The notes under the pieces were generated by a model. That model saw only the letters and a program-made list of their open reading frames with translations. It was not told the DNA's origin and searched no databases. Both the position numbers and the translations under genes were made by a program. Positions 22,341-33,639 of a stretch of DNA of 64,000 nt are shown here, piece by piece. The stretch spans positions 1,801,787 through 1,865,786 of the forward strand of contig NW_023998455.1 in the NCBI RefSeq assembly GCF_014805625.2, in the 5' to 3' direction. The stretch comes from Glossina fuscipes. Its lineage: Eukaryota > Arthropoda > Insecta > Diptera > Glossinidae. Every line of letters starts with the position of its first letter. The stretch's first letter is position 1.

Positions 22341-23329
22341 TCTAAATACATTATTGACCGATAATTATGTTAAAGGTGGAATGTCAAAAGGGGTTAAAAA
22401 AAATTCCAATAATTTTATTACCTGTACACGAAGGACATATTGCACGATGCACGTATGTCTACATGTGAAAATATATTTAATTCTTACCCAACCTGCGCTC
22501 TATAGGAAAAAGTCTCAATTCGTATACATTGCTGAACACCTGAGTTAAAACATAAAAACAAAAAAATAGTTAAATATATGTGCGTCTTAGAACGAATTTT
22601 TGATACTCAACATCGCGACTATTTTTTATAAAAAAAAAATTAAAATATTCTTTTTAATTGCAAGCGCTTGAGTTAAGCGATCGGAACGAGTTTCGTGTTA
22701 CTCTGAAATTTTAGACGATTTGTCGCCATTAACTAAGAGCTAAGTCAATTTCCAAGCTTTCATATCCATTTTTACAGTCGTAGCCTTTCTAACGAATAGT
22801 CATGACTCCTAGCCTTTCATTAATCAGGGATATATTTATTTGATGCGACCTCGTACAATCGTGTATATGCACATTTCTTGGTATTACCGTGGGAGTGTAC
22901 CACACGATACATTATACGTTTGTTATGTAAATGCATAATTTTCTTGAAAACCCTGCTGATCCACATTCGGCAAATTTAATTCATACGTAAAAGATCATAT
23001 TATGCTTTCATTATAAATGAGATATTGTCGCCATCGAAGGGCTTGCGTTCATCGGAGCCCCTTTGTCTACGTGATCCAAATACCCTAAGGTTAATTTGCT
23101 AAGAAACAATTTTCACCACAAAATATTAAAAATTAGACATTTTTGGGATATAGAGCTTGTTTTTCGGATTAGAGTTCTAATGGGGCCCATATAGTAAACG
23201 TACGTGGTCCAAGGGATCCAAAAAATTGCTCCATCCAATTCAAAGTTTTTACGCCAATTCAGAATTCTGAAATACTACTTTGCTAAGCGAAATTCTAAAA
23301 ATTAGAATATTTTTCCTTACAACGACTTA
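22341..23329. other. Gene-free stretch
   Basis: No coding feature. Around 23,060-23,300 there are type A-like phrases ('gtgatccaaatacccta', 'aattctgaaaatactac'), suggesting older remnants. Confidence 0.45.
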
Positions 23330-23605
23330 ACAAAATAAAATGGTGGTCTATGGCGAGTGATCGAAAAAGTAATCCGATTCAAGCCATTTTCACTAGAGGT
23401 CGTCTTTGGGCCAAAGCATATCGAAAATTGCAACATGTAGATTCAACAAAAATATACTTGGACTGACAATAGGCGGACAGACAGACAGACAAGTTTAGAT
23501 AAATTCGGAAAACGATTTTAAAGGTATGTCTATGTCAAGTCTTTTTAGGTGTTACATAAGTGCGCACATATTTAATATACAAGTGGTGTAGGGTATAATA
23601 TACTA
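23330..23605 (+). repeat. Type A element, plus orientation
   Basis: 'gagtgatcgaaaaagtaatccgattcaagccattttcac', 'cgtctttgggccaaagcatatc', 'aaaattgcaacatgtagattc', a gcggacagacagacagac block, 'aattcggaaaacgatttt', 'ctatgtcaagtctttttaggtg' and the end 'caagtggtgtagggtataa'. Confidence 0.8.
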
Positions 23606-24334
23606 AAAACACTAAAATTATGATATTTACCGATAAAACCCTACATGACGTGCAATATTAATAAAAATGACAGGAGGGATGATTTCCATGTATTGTGGGT
23701 GGGTGTAAACCGTTCAAACTCTAACTGAACAACAATTTGTTATTTTTCATAGTTCCCGCTATAAATGGGAAAGAACAACCAACAAATTATTTCCGCTCTT
23801 CTTTAATTGTTTTGTTTCGAGAAAAAACAAAAATAAAAAAGTAAAAAATATTGTTCAAATTATTGCGTTTAAGTTGCATCCTATTGTTATAGTTAGTGAC
23901 ATGTAAGCAAAGGATCATTAAATATTTTTTCTTTTTTTTTTTTTAGACACATTTTAAAAAGCGTCAATAATTGCTCTCCAGAATATGTACTCAAGTCATA
24001 TTTATCGAGTTTTTATGAAAAATGATTTTTTCTTTAAAAAAACATTTTAATACTTTGACGGGAGCAAAGTAAAAAGTTATCAGCTTGTTTGTTTAATACA
24101 AAAAAAGACATTGTTTTTTTTAAGATATGTTCTTAAAAGGACAATGAAATTTTTTTCATTTTTTTTTTCATTAGAGCACATTCTGGAAGGTATTGCTCGA
24201 GGACAAATAAGATAAGTAATCTTTTATGGCTGTTGTAAATTTATTCGGTGGAAAACACTTTTATTCCTTACACCAGCTGTATTGCACTAATACTTACCAT
24301 GTCTTAAGATAGACTTCACTTTTTCTTATTCCAG
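23606..24334. other. Gene-free AT-rich stretch
   Basis: A and T homopolymers, and no supported coding or RNA feature. Confidence 0.5.
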
Positions 24335-24625
24335 TTTGGAATCACTTTCTTAACCAATGCCAAACATTGGCTGTCCGCCCGTCCCTCTTGTTTTCTTCTA
24401 CTCAACCTACACTTCGAAATTTTTGAGATTTTCAATCACTTTTCCAACCAAATTATATTTGTCTGTCCGCCCTTCTCTCTTGTTTTCTTCTGCACTTCGC
24501 AATTTTTGAGATTTTGAATCACTTTTCCAACCAATTTATATTTGTCTGTCCGTGCGTCCTCTTGATTTCTTCTGTTCATTTTCTGAACTAATTTATGTTT
24601 GTCTGTCCGTCCGTCCGTCTTCCTA
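24335..24625 (-). repeat. Tandem expansion of the type A GTCTGTCCG block, about 85-93 bp units
   Basis: 'aatcactttt' plus 'ccaacca..ttatatttgtctgtccg' plus 'cttgttttcttct' recurs starting near 24,341, 24,434 and 24,518, and in a fourth, diverged copy to about 24,620. The short minus-strand frames across it are repeat translations. Confidence 0.8.
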
Positions 24626-25495
24626 ACATCCCAACACATATCGGGACTATCATGGAAAGGAAGCCCTTAGAGGGAGAGAAAGTATAATTTCTAGTATTCT
24701 TCGATGGAAGATGAGAGCTAAAAAATTTTTGGGAAGTTAGATCACGTCGTGTGATGCTTTGGACATGTTCTAGTATGCGGACACTCATAACAAATATGCT
24801 TTTGTATTTAAGCATTTTCATCTATCCGCCTCTCCTTCGGTGTAATGTCTGTTGTAAAGATTTTCTTGGACGCAAAAATTAAGTTATCGACTTTAAATTT
24901 AGCAGAAAGATTGGAAGTTCTTGCATACAGATTGATGTTGAAAATGAGCCATATCGATCGAAGGGCATTTTACACAGTTCCATCCCAACTGGAAACATGC
25001 TTCCAACATCACTCTCGACTACCCAGAATGTATCAGGATTTAATTTTTTTTCAATACCTTTGTGAAATGCAAAAGTAAACTTTAAAAGCCCCATAAAGTA
25101 TATAAATGCTTGGCCAGTTTTAAATTCAGAATGCACGTAAGCATGTCTCACTGTCCATCTGTCTGTCTACGAAACTATGTAGTAATGTCTCCTCGTCCGC
25201 AAGTTAGAGCATATCGCCTACAAGTTTGCAGGTCTGATAATGCGCAAGCCTACAACATCCACACGTCTATACAACCAACACTGAGAACAACTCTGCTTTC
25301 CATTTTTTGCTCGTTGCTCATTAAGTGCAATATATAATGTACGATATAAATTTCCACTTAATTATTCTACAAAAAGCAACGCCTATCCAATGTTATGCAA
25401 TACGCAAGTTTATCTTTTTCCCTTTTTTTAATCTTTCATAGGAAAACAATGATGGATATAAAAGTGTCAGTCGCAATCGAATATAATTTTCTTAC
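24626..25495 (+). repeat. Type B element
   Basis: 'ttctcttgg..gcaaaaattaagttatcgactttaaattt', 'agaaagattggaagttcttgcatacagattg', 'aaaatgagccatatcgatcgaagggc', 'tataaatgcttggccag', 'aatgcacgtaagcatgtc', 'gcatatcgcctacaagtttgc', 'ctacaacatccacac' and the end 'cgcaatcgaatataattttcttac'. It is a fairly complete copy. Confidence 0.8.
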
Positions 25496-25721
25496 CTCTT
25501 ATCTCTTGGCTTCTACGATAGGTAACAACTTCTACAACAATGTGAAAAAAGTGCCGTATTTTGCCACCACTTAGGCTTGGACAAACAATCTAATGAAAAA
25601 CGAGACAGACTTATTGTTGATCGATATGAACTTAAGGCATTCCCTGAAATACATTGGCTTATCTCTTCTGAGTAGTATGAGTTTTTAGGAATGTACTTCA
25701 TTTAAGTAATACGTGTCCGCA

Positions 25722-25815
25722 TAAGTAGCTGAGCAGGTAAGGAAGTTTAAAGTACCAAGCGAGTGTTTGTGGGTTCAAATCCCAAAGCACCCACTTCAAC
25801 TGCGTGCTCAATCAC
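25722..25815 (+). mobile_element. tRNA-derived SINE head
   Basis: 'gtagctgagcaggtaaggaag' followed at about 40 bp by 'tgtttgtgggttcaaatcccaaagc'. The B box is nearly canonical (GGTTCAAATCC). No matching acceptor stem, so not a tRNA gene. Confidence 0.65.
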
Positions 25816-26164
25816 TAAAGGCATAACATTTTCCGACTGGGTACACATCCATTACACTGCGGCCGATTGCCTGGCTTTTTTTCTTTCCTCGCTTGCTTCT
25901 GTCATTGCACACAAGTAGGCAACTTTCCCTGAGTGGTTTGTGTGAAGATTTCCATTTCAGAGGCAGTCTAATGAACATTGTTCCCTTACTCTGCCTAACC
26001 GCAATAATAAACCTCGACCTTTGCTTACCCTTTCAAAAACATAGTAAGGTAGTCTGGTTGACCTTTTAAGTAGATAATAAAAACAAGTTGTCCGAGCTAT
26101 TATTTACTTATATATTTCTTATCTATATATTTTGTAATGAAATTTACAAAGTACAGATTTGAAT

Positions 26165-26280
26165 GCCGCCGTGTAACTCAGATGGTATGCTCGTCTGTAT
26201 TGAAAACTCTATCGCACTTGGGATTAGAACCCGCGACCATTGTGATCATTTGTCTAGTCGACTACTCCTGCGAATACAAG
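26165..26280 (-). mobile_element. tRNA-derived SINE copy, minus strand
   Basis: On the minus strand: 'gtagtcgactagacaaatgatc', then 'cgcgggttctaatcccaagtgcgatagagtttt', matching the 5,395 copy past the B box. Confidence 0.6.
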
Positions 26281-28949
26281 TTATCTAAACTAATTGCGGA
26301 GTGATCTATGACTGAATGCGTTAACAAAAATCGATCGGTACGATTAAGGTTCGTAAGAGATGGTAGAATAAAAATGTAGTTCATCTCGTCATATACAGAT
26401 TCGATTGTTAAATTCATTTCAATTAAAACTTTATCCCGACCTTGAGACGCGTATGCCCTTCATAAGAAATTTGTTTGAAGTGAAACGAATTTTTAAATGA
26501 ATTCTTTACGTCATTCGTCAAAGTAAGAAATCTTTAGCATATCCATGCTTTGTAATTCAATGCCTAATGGCATGAATGCCATTAAATATTGGCAACGAAG
26601 CCGCACTGTATAGCGAGTTAATCGCATAATATCTTAATTATAAATACGTAGGACATTAACGGCGCTGTTGCGATATCATCTTTAATACGATCGTTTTGGC
26701 TTTTAAATCAAAATTTATACCGATTGAAATTTTCCGATAAGTAGTACGCTTTCGTTACTAAGGTAGGCACATATGTATGTTAATAAATATTTTCGTCAAT
26801 ACCGTAATGAGCTGCTAAGGGATGACGGCAAAATGTAAAAACGATATCGTAACGTTTTGATTGTAAGCAGTTTACAGTGATATTTCACTTTATTAGAGAT
26901 TACAGATCTCCTCCCTTGTGGTTGTATGATAGTGAACAGTGTAAAATTCTAAACAATTTTTATGCTTTTTGGTGAGGGTAGGGGAGATAAGTGGTTAAGT
27001 TGGTACGCATGTATAGCATTGGCCTGGTAATTTTTTAATTAAATCTTTCTTCGGTGTTTTTGTTGTCATGGCAGGTTCTACACGAGCTGGTTAAAGGCGC
27101 TGGTAGGCGTGTTTAGAGTGATTGGCAGCAAGTAGTGTTGGAGGCAGTAAGTAGTGTTGGAGATCCAAATCTTGTCAGAAGGATGCATTAACTAAAACTC
27201 AGCAGAAATGTGCCGAAGATGAAAGCAAACTTTAAATTAAAATCCACAAGAGATTTTGATCCTGCATTATGTGTGTACCGTTACGAAAATTCCACATTTG
27301 ATAAAACGATTTCGCATGAAAATTAGCCGATTTTCTATGAAATCAAATTCCAACAATGATAAAACCAGACACGCATTCATGACGCAGCTGGCGACAAGCG
27401 GAAGAAAATTTAGTGGAAAAAGAGATTAACACAAAAATATCGAGATGAAGTGAAGAACTGGTAAGTAGCTAGTAAAGGAGGGGTATATAAGCAGAATATT
27501 TGCGGAAGGCAGAGTAAGTCGAGTCAAGAGAGTTGAATCGTAATGCTCGTATGGAGAAGGCATATGTGACAGATGTGACATGCTATGATTCGTGCCTCCT
27601 GGCTACCAAATAGTCTTTTATCCATTTTAGATGGATTTTAAAGTTTGCTTGCATTTGATTCTCAAAAATTATTCAGGATTATCTTATTAAAATTGTTCTA
27701 AGGTATTGCGAATCCATACATGGATAACAAACATTTCTTGACGCTTTCTTCACAGCGAATGTGAGCAGAATTTAAAAATAGATTCGTTTCTCTTCAACGC
27801 CTCAAAGCGATCATCGGATAGTTCAACATTTCTGGCTTTAATTTTTAAATTGAGAACTTTGCTATCCTCATCTCTTTCAAGTTTCCGTGCACTTATTGAA
27901 ACGCCTTTTATTTTCGATACTTGCTTTACAATGGTTTTAATTCATATTCAATTGAATTGTTTTTTTTCTTTTCATCATTTACTTGTTTAATAAGTCAGCC
28001 TCCGTGCAAGTTTCTTCAACGGTTGCGACGTTATAGCATCTCCTTCCATTCATTATTCAATAAATGGTTTTGGATCGTGGAATTAATCTCTTCAGCACTT
28101 ACCCCATTAAGAATTCGGTTTTCTCCAGAAAGTGATCTGATCTGATCAAACTTAACTCCATCACATCGGGCGGCAGTAACCCTCTTTTCTGGAATGTAAG
28201 GTATATATTAGCTCACGCAATGAAATTGTTGACACTACGAGGACGGTTTTCCACGCCACCCATGAGGTACCGTAGTACACGCGTTGTCAATTGTTTTAAA
28301 TGGCTGGCACCCCTTTAGGTCTACACCATTATAGACTTAATTAAAAATTACAATAGTATTTACAATAATAAGTAATAAATAAAACGCCCCGTTAATATAT
28401 AGATTCATAATGATACATAACATGTATCATGTATTGAGATTTGCAAAAGAAAAATATTGTGATTAATAAATTTTGTACACAAAGATGATCAGAACTTGCC
28501 ATTTGGCCTAAGGAAGTAACGCATTTTGTTGAAGCGATGCGTGGAGGCGTTTTCTTGTTTTTTAATCTAAAATAAGATGAAAAGAAGTGAATAAATTGAT
28601 ATGAAGCGGCGACCGGATAGCTGGACTTGATTTTTATTCTAATCGAAAATAGAATAATAATAAGAAATTTATAAATGTACCTATGTAACATTATAAATAC
28701 CTTAGGACGTGGAAGCAATGAGGCGGTAATGAGCGACATTACCGAACGGCTTATACTTGTCTAAAATTAAATACAAATGGATGTAACAAAAAAAAATTTA
28801 TTAATACATTTTTATTATATTTGGATCAACTTTTATTTGCGGTTATCCAAGCCTGATTCTCCTTACTTATAACAGAGCGGGCTTATACTTGAGCGCAGAG
28901 TGTGTGGTTGGCGGAAATTAGAGATTTATATATATATTTATATAATAAT
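26281..28949. other. Gene-free stretch
   Basis: No motif-bearing ORF. A 19 bp tandem duplication lies at 27,124-27,161 (ggcagcaagtagtgttgga, then one base changed). The frame at 28,392-28,739 on minus has a hydrophobic start but no recognisable family. Confidence 0.5.
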
Positions 28950-29122
28950 GCTTTTACCTTCAGCTTGCTGGTTTTTCCGCACGATTTTCCTTCGAAACAT
29001 TCCTTATGGACTTTTTCTGTTCTAAAATAGAAGAAAGAAAGTAACATTTTTTAAGTTAATTCAATAAGACAATTTAATTACCTTCATTTTGCTGGTTTTC
29101 CCGCACGATTTTCTATTAAAAT
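28950..29122 (-). repeat. Duplicated exon-like segments flanked by splice-like sites
   Basis: On the minus strand 'gaaaatcgtgcgg' plus 'aaaaccagcaag' plus '.tgaag' followed by GTAA occurs twice, ending at about 29,083 and 28,963. Each copy is preceded by a TTTTAATAG or CTATTTTAG acceptor-like site. One frame stays open in both (KSCGKTSK, then L or M, then K). They lie just downstream of the aminopeptidase fragment but do not resemble M1 sequence. Confidence 0.35.
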
Positions 29123-29207
29123 TATGACACATTGGTGACAGTTTCTTGTACCCGGTTTTTTCCAATTAGCAACAAATTGATGATGAAGCCTAGAGACGAG
29201 CTTATAC

Positions 29208-29913
29208 CTTGAAAGAAAGCATCTTGACCAAGTATCAAATAAATCATTCGTAGAGCAACCGCGCCCTTGTTATACAAAATGGCGTCAAAACGTTCGGCAA
29301 TCTGACGAGTACTCTCAATCGGTAACGAAATTGGATGACTGCTGAGTTGGGAATCGCGCCTGAAAACTGTCAAGGTATTATTTAAAGCCTCCTCATTTAA
29401 TGAACACCATTCCGGACTTAAAAAGGCTATGCCCAAGCTTGCGATATAGGTGGCAAAACCCTCATTCAACTATAAATCGGACCATCATTTCATTGTCGCT
29501 AAATTACCGAACTATTGATGGGCCAACTCGTGAGCTATTACATCAGGGATACGTTGTCTACTAGTTTCTGAAGATAGATTTTCAATGAACAGTATCGCAG
29601 CTTCTCGACAAGTAAATAAACCCTAATTTTCCATCGCTCCCGCTCCTAAATCTTGAGCAGCAAATTGATCCAATTTTTTCAATGGATACGGAGGAGCAAA
29701 TGTATGTGCGTAGAATCTTAATATTTTCGGACCTATTTTACTCGCGTAATTGCATTGATCAATGGCCTCAGGACGTGACAATGTGCGAAACATTACATTA
29801 GCGTCCCCCGAAGATTTGTACGCAAAGTCATGCACAGCATAGACAACAAGATATGTCGATATTTGTGAAGATTTTTCGAGAATGCTCGATACATAATCGG
29901 TCATAATAATCAT
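29208..29913 (-). pseudogene. M1 (gluzincin) aminopeptidase fragment with four Trp-position stops
   Basis: One uninterrupted frame from about 29,913 to a donor-like GTATAAG at 29,207 aligns through the M1 catalytic core: 'SSQISTYLVVYAVHDF', GAMEN, HELAH with Glu 19 residues later in LNEGFA (the HEXXH-X18-E zinc site), and 'ILYNKGAVALRM', which includes the catalytic Tyr region. Family members are membrane or gut zinc exopeptidases (aminopeptidase N/A). Stops lie at 29,625 (TAG, after GAMEN), 29,514 (TAG, after HELAHQ), 29,487 (TGA, after TMK) and 29,472 (TAG, before LNEGFA). Every one replaces a Trp expected in the family; no frameshift occurs. The N-terminal domains and the C-terminal half are not present nearby, since the RING gene occupies the upstream side. 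The simplest call is a truncated pseudogene. A-to-I editing could turn each stop into UGG, so expression should be checked. Confidence 0.8.
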
Positions 29914-29927
29914 CAGATCTAAAAACT

Positions 29928-30062
29928 GGATGGTGCAGGCTTTGTTGAAACGAAATCACAAGAATTTTTCTTATAAATTTTTGCTGTAGGTTTTGTTGAA
30001 ACGAAAATCGAATGTATTTGTCTTTTAAATTTTTGGTGCAGGTTTTCTTGAAATGCGGTTAT
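29928..30062. repeat. Tandem repeat, about 60-65 bp, two to three copies
   Basis: 'ggtgcaggctttgttgaaacgaaa' is followed by 'tcttataaatttttgctgtaggttttgttgaaacgaaa' and 'tcttttaaatttttggtgcaggttttcttgaaatgc'. Confidence 0.75.
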
Positions 30063-30736
30063 CATCCAATGTTTTCAACTGTATACGCCCACCTCTTTTT
30101 GCAGAATATAGAAACATCATTTTCAGTGTTCACAGTCATCACGTTAGTGGGTATGGAAAATTCACCCGAATTTCAAATAATTTTCCTCTTTGTACTTTAT
30201 CGCTGCTGTTCTTCTTTATCAGCGAATTGTTTATTAATCTACTTCCATGTAATGCGCCATTATTTCACTAACACAAAAGTTATATACGATTTTATTTAAG
30301 GTTGAAACAAATGGAACTTTGTGCCTTTTCTACTGCTTTCAGCGATATTGAGAGCCCCACGTAAATGAGTTTTTACTTTACGTGTTGTCAATTTCACGTC
30401 CTTCCTCTCGTTTAAAATATAGATAACTCGTTATTAAATGGACAGCTGCTAGTTCAGAGTAATTCATGATATGAAAAAGTTTTTTTCTCCCCAATTTGAA
30501 ACTCGTTGCTATTTTAACGAATACATTTCACTTCAAAGTCTTAAATTGGAAGAAAAAGTATTCGATTTAAGTTTGGGATATATGGTCGAGCGTAAATATT
30601 GAAAAGTAAGTAAGTTATTGAGGGAACAAAAGACGACGTCCGAGTTGCCGTTGGATTAATTATGCTTCTAAATAGCTGTAGCTTCTTATTGTGGTACAGC
30701 TTGACATTGACTTTTTCCTTTTTGACCATTTAGCGA

Positions 30737-32246
30737 ATGTTAAGAATGTCTTTAGCGCCTTCTGCTTTGTGTTCCATATGTAAGGAAAATTTTAAAGATG
30801 GCGATGAAGTACGTAGCATTAGCTGCGGCCATGTTTTTCATTATGCTTGCATCCAGGAATGGGGTACTAGGTGAATGTGGACAATGTTCGTCCAAGCATG
30901 CGGACTAATTGGTATTTATTACTTTCAGATCAACAGTATGCCCTCAATGCCGATTTCAATATGAAAGTATGCAGAAATTGCTCCTTAAGTTTAATGAGAG
31001 CAGGAACGATGTCTATGAAAAACTTCAAGAGGAATTGCAAAGTAATGAAACAGAACTTAGACAGTTAGAACAGCAGTATAATATAACTAAGGAAGAAGTG
31101 GAAGTGTTAAGAGCCGAGGTGTCTACGGACAACGATATTGAAAAAGAATTTTTGGCTTTACAAAAGCTATATACCGAAATCATGGACGATAATGCTCAGA
31201 TTGAACGTCAAAATGAATGTTTATCGCTGCAGATTGCTGATAAAACAAAAGAAATATCTTCACTTAAGGAAGAAGTAGTTGACGTGGAAACACCAACAAC
31301 CGATTCGAATTTAATATTGGAGCAAGAAGTAAAGATATTGAAACAAAAACTTGAACATATTACCAAAGAGTTGCATGTAGAAGTTTCAAATTCAATGCGG
31401 CTTTCCATTGAAAAAATCAAGCTTCAAAATTTAGTTGATCAATATAGTGCTACCAAAGTAGAAGAACACTCTATAGCGACGCCTTCTACTAATAATGCTA
31501 CCACTAATAATGCCAAAAAACCAGAGCAGAAGAATGCCATGAAGAAAGAAGGTCAAAAGGAAAAAAAGCAAACGCTTGCTAAAAATAAATTAAGTATCAA
31601 GACCCGAAATTATTTTACCAGCGTTGTTTTGAAGCGTTTTCCCTCGAAACATGTACGCTATCCATTGGCTGATGTAGTCGTAGCCTTTGCTGCCGCAATT
31701 GAAATCCAATTGTCCGTTGATGATGTATACAATGTACGCGTACATGAGCAACGTCCGACGAATCAAAGTTTCTTGCAAAATCAAGTTGGTTTAGAAGTGC
31801 AATTTAAAACGTTGCAATTAAAAATCGAATTTCTTCGAAATAAGTCAAAAGTAAAGAATCATCCTGAATATGGTTCCGTATTAATCAGTGAATATATGAA
31901 TGAAAATACTTATTCGCTGTTATGCTACGCTAAAAAGAAATTGAAAACTCTTGGCTTTAGCATTGCCTATCAGAGAGGTCAAATAAAAGCTTTACACAAT
32001 AACAATGGGACTAAAGGGTCCACAGGACTTCCACAATTATGTATAGAAAATCGAGGACAAGTGGATGACTTGGCTCGTTCGAGCGCAGAAAATAAAGAAA
32101 ATTTTAAAAGTTCAGTTAGTATGCTACGAAGCTTGCAAGCTGGTGGCATTAAGAAGAAGGAGGAGGATCTGGAGAACGATTCCAATGACGAGGTAACTGA
32201 CTCTGATAGTAGCTCTAGTCTATCCTTCCTTCTGAGCCTTGAATAA
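30737..32246 (+). CDS. TRAIP-like RING-H2 E3 ligase with coiled coil and FP25/ORF1-like C-terminal domain
   Basis: Two exons, 30737-30870 and 30929-32246, joined across a 58 bp intron (AG/GTGAAT .. TTTCAG), give 483 residues. The RING finger is C3H2C3: Cys12, Cys15, Cys30, His32, His35, Cys38, Cys49 and Cys52; the intron falls between the last two pairs. A long acidic/Gln-rich coiled coil follows (about 55-190), then a Lys-rich linker (about 205-265). Residues about 265-430 resemble the baculovirus FP25 / non-LTR ORF1 type domain: a 'YPLADVVVAFAAAIEIQLS' opening and 'LISEYMNENTYSLLCYAKKKLKTLGF' later. A Ser/Asp-rich tail ends the protein. RING plus coiled coil is the TRAIP/nopo layout (E3 ligase in DNA replication and repair); the C-terminal domain is not part of vertebrate TRAIP. 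Initiation is at 30,737 or the in-frame ATG at 30,746; a TAG lies just upstream. The polyadenylation signal AATAAA is at 32,317. Confidence 0.85.
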
Positions 32247-32316
32247 TGTTTTCATGTATTTTAAATCAATTTTTTATTAACATTTTCCTGTGTTCTTAAT
32301 TATTAATTAATTCATA

Positions 32317-32322
32317 AATAAA
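32317..32322 (+). terminator. Polyadenylation signal of the RING gene
   Basis: AATAAA, 71 bp after the stop codon of the RING gene, the first canonical hexamer in its 3' flank. Confidence 0.65.
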
Positions 32323-33354
32323 CTTTTATCAACATATGGCATATCACAGAATAGTGCAACGTCGTAAGGATTACGCTGTTAGATTACGATGAATAGATAG
32401 GTTTTAAAAAAAAAGCCTGATCGATGCCAGATTAATGTGTATATTCTCAATAACTTGTATAGAAATTCCAACCATCTGAGAAAATACAAATTGTATACAA
32501 TTGAGAATGAAAGAAATACACTATGTGATGCATTACAATAATACAGAATTCATGCAAAAAATCATTTAAAAATGTATCTTCTTCATAGACGTGAGCGAAA
32601 TACTATGTCAATGGGTTAAGGTTTCCATTCCAAGGGTCAATTTTTTATTATTTATAAAAAGCCGAATGATAATTGAATAATTGTTTTTGTTTCTTTTGTT
32701 GTTGTCTAAATCCACGCGTAATTACACGCGTTTTATACCAACTTTCAATTGATTAATGAAGCTTTCTAAGTTTTTATCCTCAATAGACAATTGCTCGTAT
32801 TTAACAGGTTGCCTTTACCAGTTCTGTAGAACCATAGTCAAGTCTCTCGTTTAATATTTTATTTTCTTTCTGCAATTACAAGTCGATTTTTGGTTGCAAT
32901 TGCTTAAACTTTTTTTTTTTGTTTTCAATCTACAGGTCGTAATCCATTTCTGAGTTAATCTAAGTTTGTCTGTCCGTCTGTCCATTGTTCGTCTGCCCAT
33001 GTAAAAGCTATGACTTTTGAGATCTGTTGATGAAATTTGATCACGTTGACGTTGATGAATCAAATTAATAACAGGCTGTGTGACGGGCAGGTCCAGCATA
33101 GTGTATTTTTAATTGCGGTCATTATTAGTTTCTTTGTTATTAAAATTTGCCGATAATTAAATGTGAGTTTTTTCAAATTTATTTTATTTTATTTATTATA
33201 TATATTAAAATAATTAAAAAAGAAAAAAAAAATTTAATTAAATGAGAGAGAAAATTTTTAATTTGAACTGAAAAGAAAATACCACAGAACAGAGTTTTTT
33301 GTCTTATGCGCTACGTTGACTAATAATTTCTTGAGTTTTTTTTTTTTTCAATAA
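32323..33354. other. Gene-free stretch between RING gene and Fer1
   Basis: Contains a type A fragment on minus at about 32,875-33,005 ('ctgagttaatctaagtttgtctgtccgtctgtcc'). The rest is AT-rich and likely includes the Fer1 3' flank. Confidence 0.5.
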
Positions 33355-33360
33355 TTTATT
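33355..33360 (-). terminator. Candidate polyadenylation signal of Fer1
   Basis: TTTATT on plus, that is AATAAA on minus, 131 bp downstream of the Fer1 stop codon. Confidence 0.5.
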
Positions 33361-33490
33361 TTAATTATATTAATTAATTAATAAATGACTAGAGTGGAGT
33401 TTAGTTTCTTGTGTGACTAGAAAACACTTTCCTCTTTCTTTTTGCTGAGTTTTGATTGCACTCTGATGATGAAAACTTGCGGAACACACT

Positions 33491-33602
33491 TTAAAGACCA
33501 TTGGGATGCAATTCATTGTACAAATCGTGACAATTCGTATGAGTAGAGCTACTATCCGGATGGCAATTGCCATTGCTAGAGCTGCTGATGCCGTTGTTGT
33601 TG

Positions 33603-33639
<37 letters not shown>

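Noticed and set aside
24436..24821. Minus-strand ORFs with 'DGRTDK' and similar repeats
   Set aside because: Translations of the GTCTGTCCG tandem block.
25725..25800. Possible functional tRNA gene (near-canonical B box)
   Set aside because: No complementary acceptor stem and no anticodon loop in the right place; matches the other SINE heads instead.
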